From NCBI GenBank assembly GCA_964496595.1, contig CAZCAI010000127.1, positions 1 through 14,758 on the forward strand: DNA of 14,758 bases, written 5' to 3'. This document shows, one piece after another, positions 12,572 to 14,758 of this stretch. This DNA is from JAAAOZ01 sp964496595. GTDB lineage: Bacteria > Chloroflexota > Anaerolineae > B4-G1 > SLSP01. The position numbers and the translations under genes were made by a program. The notes below the pieces were generated by a model. That model had not been told where the DNA came from and did not search any database. It saw only the letters and a program-made list of their open reading frames with translations. Within the stretch, counting starts at the first letter, position 1. Every line of letters begins with the position of its first letter.

Positions 12572-13545
12572 ACGTTACCTCTCATACTCTGGTTCAACCG
12601 GTGGGATAGATAGTTGATAGCCAGATTGATCAATATAATGGAAACGACCAACACGGCGCCGGTGCCCATCGCTTTATCGAAGGCGGCGGTGTCGTTGGCC
12701 AGATAATAAAGATGGAGCGCCATCGTGCGCCCGCCGGAGGTTAAGAACTCCCTGGGATGCAGGATGGGCGAGGGGGGCATATAGTAGCTGCCGCCCAGGG
12801 TGACGTAGAAGACGGCGGTCTCGCTGACGATGCGCCCGACGCTCAATACGACGCCCGTGATGATGCCGGGCAGCGCGGCGGGGAGCACCACGCGCCAATT
12901 CGTCTGCCATTGCGTCGCGCCCAGCGCCAGGCTGCCCTCGCGATAGGGGCGGGGCACGGTCAGCAGCGCCTCCTCGGTCGTGCGGATGATGACCGGCAGC
13001 ACCAGGCAAGCGCCGGAGAGCGCGGCGGCGATCATCGAAAAGCCGAACTTCATCGTCGTGACGAAGAGGGCGTAGCCGAACAGGCCGAAGATAATCGAGG
13101 GGACGCCGGCCAGCGTCTCCACGCCGAACCGGATCACGGAGATGAGGTGGGCTTGCCATCCGCTGGTTCCCTGCATCTCGCCGGCGTATTCCACCAGATA
13201 AACGCCGGCGCCGACGCCCAACGGCGCGGCGATGAGGATGGTCAATCCCACCAGGTAGATGGTGGTCACGATGGTGGTGGACATCCCCCCCTCGCCGGAA
13301 AGCCCGCCTTTGGGACGAGTGGTCAAGAAGTCCCAGTTGACGACCTGCGCGCCCTCCAAGAGCACGTACCCGACGACCGCAATCAGCACGAGAACGGCGA
13401 TGGCGCCGGTGGCCCACAGCACACCAAAGGCAATTTTTTCCGTCAAATGGCGTTTGGCCAGGTGAGCCTTGGCTTCCGATGGGGTCTGTTGCCAGGCGGT
13501 TTCTTGCGTTGTGTTGATCGTAGCACTCTCTCGCCCCGTGCTCAT
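12568..13545 (-). CDS. pstA: Phosphate ABC transporter permease PstA
   Basis: A 325-residue inner-membrane permease of the phosphate importer, with about six membrane helices following a long hydrophilic N-terminus (about 1-38). The EAA loop that docks on PstB is YREGSLALGATQWQT (about 201-215). IRFGVETLAGVPSIIFGLFGYALF (about 138-161) is the family block preceding it. GGLSGEGGM (80-88), in the loop before the second helix, is also typical of PstA. Compared with E. coli PstA (296 residues) it is longer at the N-terminus. It overlaps pstC by ATGA and pstB by ATGA. An alternative start further in cannot be excluded, but the ATGA overlap supports the start chosen. Confidence 0.95.
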   Translation of the reverse strand: MSTGRESATINTTQETAWQQTPSEAKAHLAKRHLTEKIAFGVLWATGAIAVLVLIAVVGYVLLEGAQVVNWDFLTTRPKGGLSGEGGMSTTIVTTIYLVGLTILIAAPLGVGAGVYLVEYAGEMQGTSGWQAHLISVIRFGVETLAGVPSIIFGLFGYALFVTTMKFGFSMIAAALSGACLVLPVIIRTTEEALLTVPRPYREGSLALGATQWQTNWRVVLPAALPGIITGVVLSVGRIVSETAVFYVTLGGSYYMPPSPILHPREFLTSGGRTMALHLYYLANDTAAFDKAMGTGAVLVVSIILINLAINYLSHRLNQSMRGNV

Positions 13546-14429
13546 GCTTGCCGCTCCTTCATCAGGATGCGGGCGGTGATATTAACCAGCATAATGAGTA
13601 TAAACAAAATCACCCCGGTCGCAAACAGAGCGCTTTCATGCACGCCCGTCGCGTAGCCGATTTCCACGGCGATGTTGCCGGTCAATGTGCGGGCCTGGCG
13701 CAGGAAGAGGGTCAGCGGATTGTCGTTGAGCGGCTTGGGTAGGACAACCGAGTTCCCGATGACCATGATCATCGCCATCGTCTCACCCAGCGCACGCCCA
13801 ACGCCTAAGATGATGCCCGCGATGATGCCGGAGCGGGCGGCGGGGAGGATCACGCCGGTGATCGTTTGCCAGTGCGTGCTCCCCAGCGCGAAAGCGCCCT
13901 CTCGATAGGATCTCGGCACCGCGCGGATGGCGTCCTCGGCGATGTTAGTGATGGTCGGCAAGATCATCACGGCCAACACAATTGAGGCCGAGAGCAGGCC
14001 GTAGCCGGAGTTACCCGGCGCCGGGATTTGGCGCACCATCGGAACCAAGACGACCATCCCCACCAGGCCGTAGACCACGGAGGGGATGCCGGCCAGTAAC
14101 TCGATGGCCGGGCGCACGACGGCGTGGACATTATCCGGCGCCACTTCCGCCAGGAAGATGGCACATCCCAGCGCGAAGGGCACGCCGATCACGATAGCGC
14201 CGATCGTTACCAGCACCGAGCCTAAGATCATTGCTAAGATGCCGTACTGTTCTTGACCCGGTCGCCAGACCGTGCCGCCCAACATTTTTCCCACCCCAAT
14301 GGTTTGGAAGGCCTCTAAGCCTTCGCGCAAGGTGAAGATGGCGATGAGGAAGAGGATAAAAACAGAGAGTAAGGCACAGACAAGCAAAATGTATTTGATA
14401 GATTGATCTACCAGGTAAGTTAGTTTCAT
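13542..14429 (-). CDS. pstC: Phosphate ABC transporter permease PstC
   Basis: A 295-residue inner-membrane permease forming the phosphate channel with PstA. Six hydrophobic helices are visible, beginning at about 11-33. AIELLAGIPSVVYGLVGM (about 108-125) and the EAA loop YREGAFALGSTHWQT (about 175-189) are diagnostic. GRALGETMAMIMVIGNS is the conserved block after the EAA loop. The ATG at 14429 has AAGGATG upstream at about 14440-14434. It is the first gene after the pstS terminator and the left inverted repeat. Its stop overlaps the pstA start (ATGA). Confidence 0.95.
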   Translation of the reverse strand: MKLTYLVDQSIKYILLVCALLSVFILFLIAIFTLREGLEAFQTIGVGKMLGGTVWRPGQEQYGILAMILGSVLVTIGAIVIGVPFALGCAIFLAEVAPDNVHAVVRPAIELLAGIPSVVYGLVGMVVLVPMVRQIPAPGNSGYGLLSASIVLAVMILPTITNIAEDAIRAVPRSYREGAFALGSTHWQTITGVILPAARSGIIAGIILGVGRALGETMAMIMVIGNSVVLPKPLNDNPLTLFLRQARTLTGNIAVEIGYATGVHESALFATGVILFILIMLVNITARILMKERQA

Positions 14430-14470
14430 AACACATCCTTATCCACTAGTTGCTTCGCTTGCATAATTTC

Positions 14471-14636
14471 GGCTCTTCAGGAATTCGCCGGATGCAATCG
14501 TCAAGCGCTATTGCGCCCCCCCACCCACAATCCAGTAACGATGCGAAAAAGGTCTGTGATCCCCACCGACACGCAATTCTTGACTGCTTTTAGGGCTAAT
14601 GAGGGGATTGCCCGGCAAAATCCAAAAGACCCATAA
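14471..14636 (-). repeat. Left-hand copy of the pst-cassette inverted repeat
   Basis: A 166-base sequence which, read on the - strand, matches 10470-10623 on the + strand. The outer 29 bases (14608-14636) and inner 21 bases (14471-14491) are perfect matches. It contains about 12 extra bases near the inner third (around 14503-14520). It begins 41 bases upstream of the pstC start and ends 7 bases from the pstS terminator stem. It has no open reading frame of note. Confidence 0.9.
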
Positions 14637-14643
14637 TTTCCAA

Positions 14644-14675
14644 AAGGCGGGACAGGGCCAACCCCGTCCCGCCTT
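14644..14675 (-). terminator. Terminator or attenuator hairpin after pstS
   Basis: AAGGCGGGAC (14644-14653) pairs with GTCCCGCCTT (14666-14675); three further pairs (GGG/CCC) close a CCAA loop beyond one mismatch. On the - strand the stem is followed by TTTTGGAAA, a short T-run. It lies 22 bases past the pstS stop. With only four Ts, read-through into pstC is expected, so partial termination is the likely role. Confidence 0.75.
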
Positions 14676-14696
14676 AATTGTACAGAATTTGGCTAA

Positions 14697-14758
14697 CTAT
14701 TCAATTGGGATGTAGCCTTCATCGGCGACGATGGCCTGTCCTTCTGCACTGAAGATAA
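14697..14758 (-). CDS. pstS: Phosphate-binding protein PstS, 3' end only
   Basis: Only the last 19 codons and the TAG stop (14699-14697) are inside the window; the rest lies beyond the right edge. Translated on the - strand, the end reads IFSAEGQAIVADEGYIPIE, which matches the C-terminus of phosphate-binding PstS proteins (the SxEGQxIVxxxGYIP pattern). PstS is the extracytoplasmic phosphate-capture component of the Pst importer. Its position immediately upstream of pstC and of a terminator hairpin supports this assignment. Confidence 0.85.
   Translation of the reverse strand, partial: IFSAEGQAIVADEGYIPIE

Larger units (their letters stand above)
14430..14696 (-). promoter_or_regulatory. pstS-pstC intergenic region
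   Basis: This 267-base gap separates pstS from the rest of the operon. Reading with the operon it holds the pstS terminator hairpin, then the left copy of the 166-base inverted repeat, then 41 bases carrying the pstC ribosome site. I see no clear promoter of sigma-70 type and no recognisable Pho box in it. Such a gap, with partial termination, would allow the binding protein to be made in excess over the permease, as is common for ABC importers. Confidence 0.6.

Noticed and set aside
12757..13656. 299-codon open frame on the + strand opposite pstA
   Set aside because: It is the antisense of a clear PstA gene; the peptide is rich in Gly, Asp, Gln and His as expected for the complement of a GC-rich membrane-protein gene.

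Overview
The window looks like chromosomal DNA from a GC-rich bacterium, most likely a member of the Chloroflexota (Anaerolineae-like). This assignment is an inference from gene content (DUF4012 protein paired with a TPR protein, compact fused tyrosine autokinase, lipoprotein HlyD-type adaptor, pst operon carrying arsC) and from the many two-hairpin intergenic repeats. No rRNA or other phylogenetic marker is present to confirm it.

Layout. Positions 1-7350 are read on the + strand and look like a cell-surface or exopolysaccharide-related stretch: a VanZ-like membrane protein (2-421), a REP-associated HUH transposase inside its own palindromic repeats (about 425-1249), a Wzc/CapB-like tyrosine autokinase (1280-2950), a lipoprotein membrane-fusion adaptor (2958-4232), a 716-base gene-free stretch full of palindromes with a probable MITE (4233-4948), then a translationally coupled TPR protein and DUF4012 protein (4949-7350). 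From 7585 to the end every gene is on the - strand: a coupled GNAT acetyltransferase and NUDIX hydrolase (8531 down to 7585), tRNA-Pro(CGG) with a clear promoter and terminator (8634-8712), an MFS exporter (10333 down to 8942), and a high-affinity phosphate operon in the order pstS (3' end only)-pstC-pstA-pstB-arsC-phoU (14758 down to 10636).

How the genes work together. PstS captures phosphate, PstC and PstA form the channel and PstB drives transport. PhoU normally damps transport and signalling. The pstC-pstA-pstB-arsC genes overlap by 4 bases at each junction, and arsC-phoU share one base, so the five genes are one translationally coupled unit. The thioredoxin-type arsenate reductase inside it fits the fact that arsenate enters cells through phosphate transporters.

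Main points for a second look: (1) the pstC-to-phoU cassette is bracketed by a 154-166 base inverted repeat, about 89% identical over its first 116 bases, each copy with a terminator hairpin just outside it; (2) arsC lies inside the phosphate operon; (3) a RAYT-type transposase is flanked by REP units with covarying hairpin stems, and a solo unit lies 3 kb away; (4) a MITE-like 249-base element has imperfect terminal inverted repeats and a 10-base direct repeat at its borders; (5) a second family of twin-hairpin repeats occurs in two intergenic regions.
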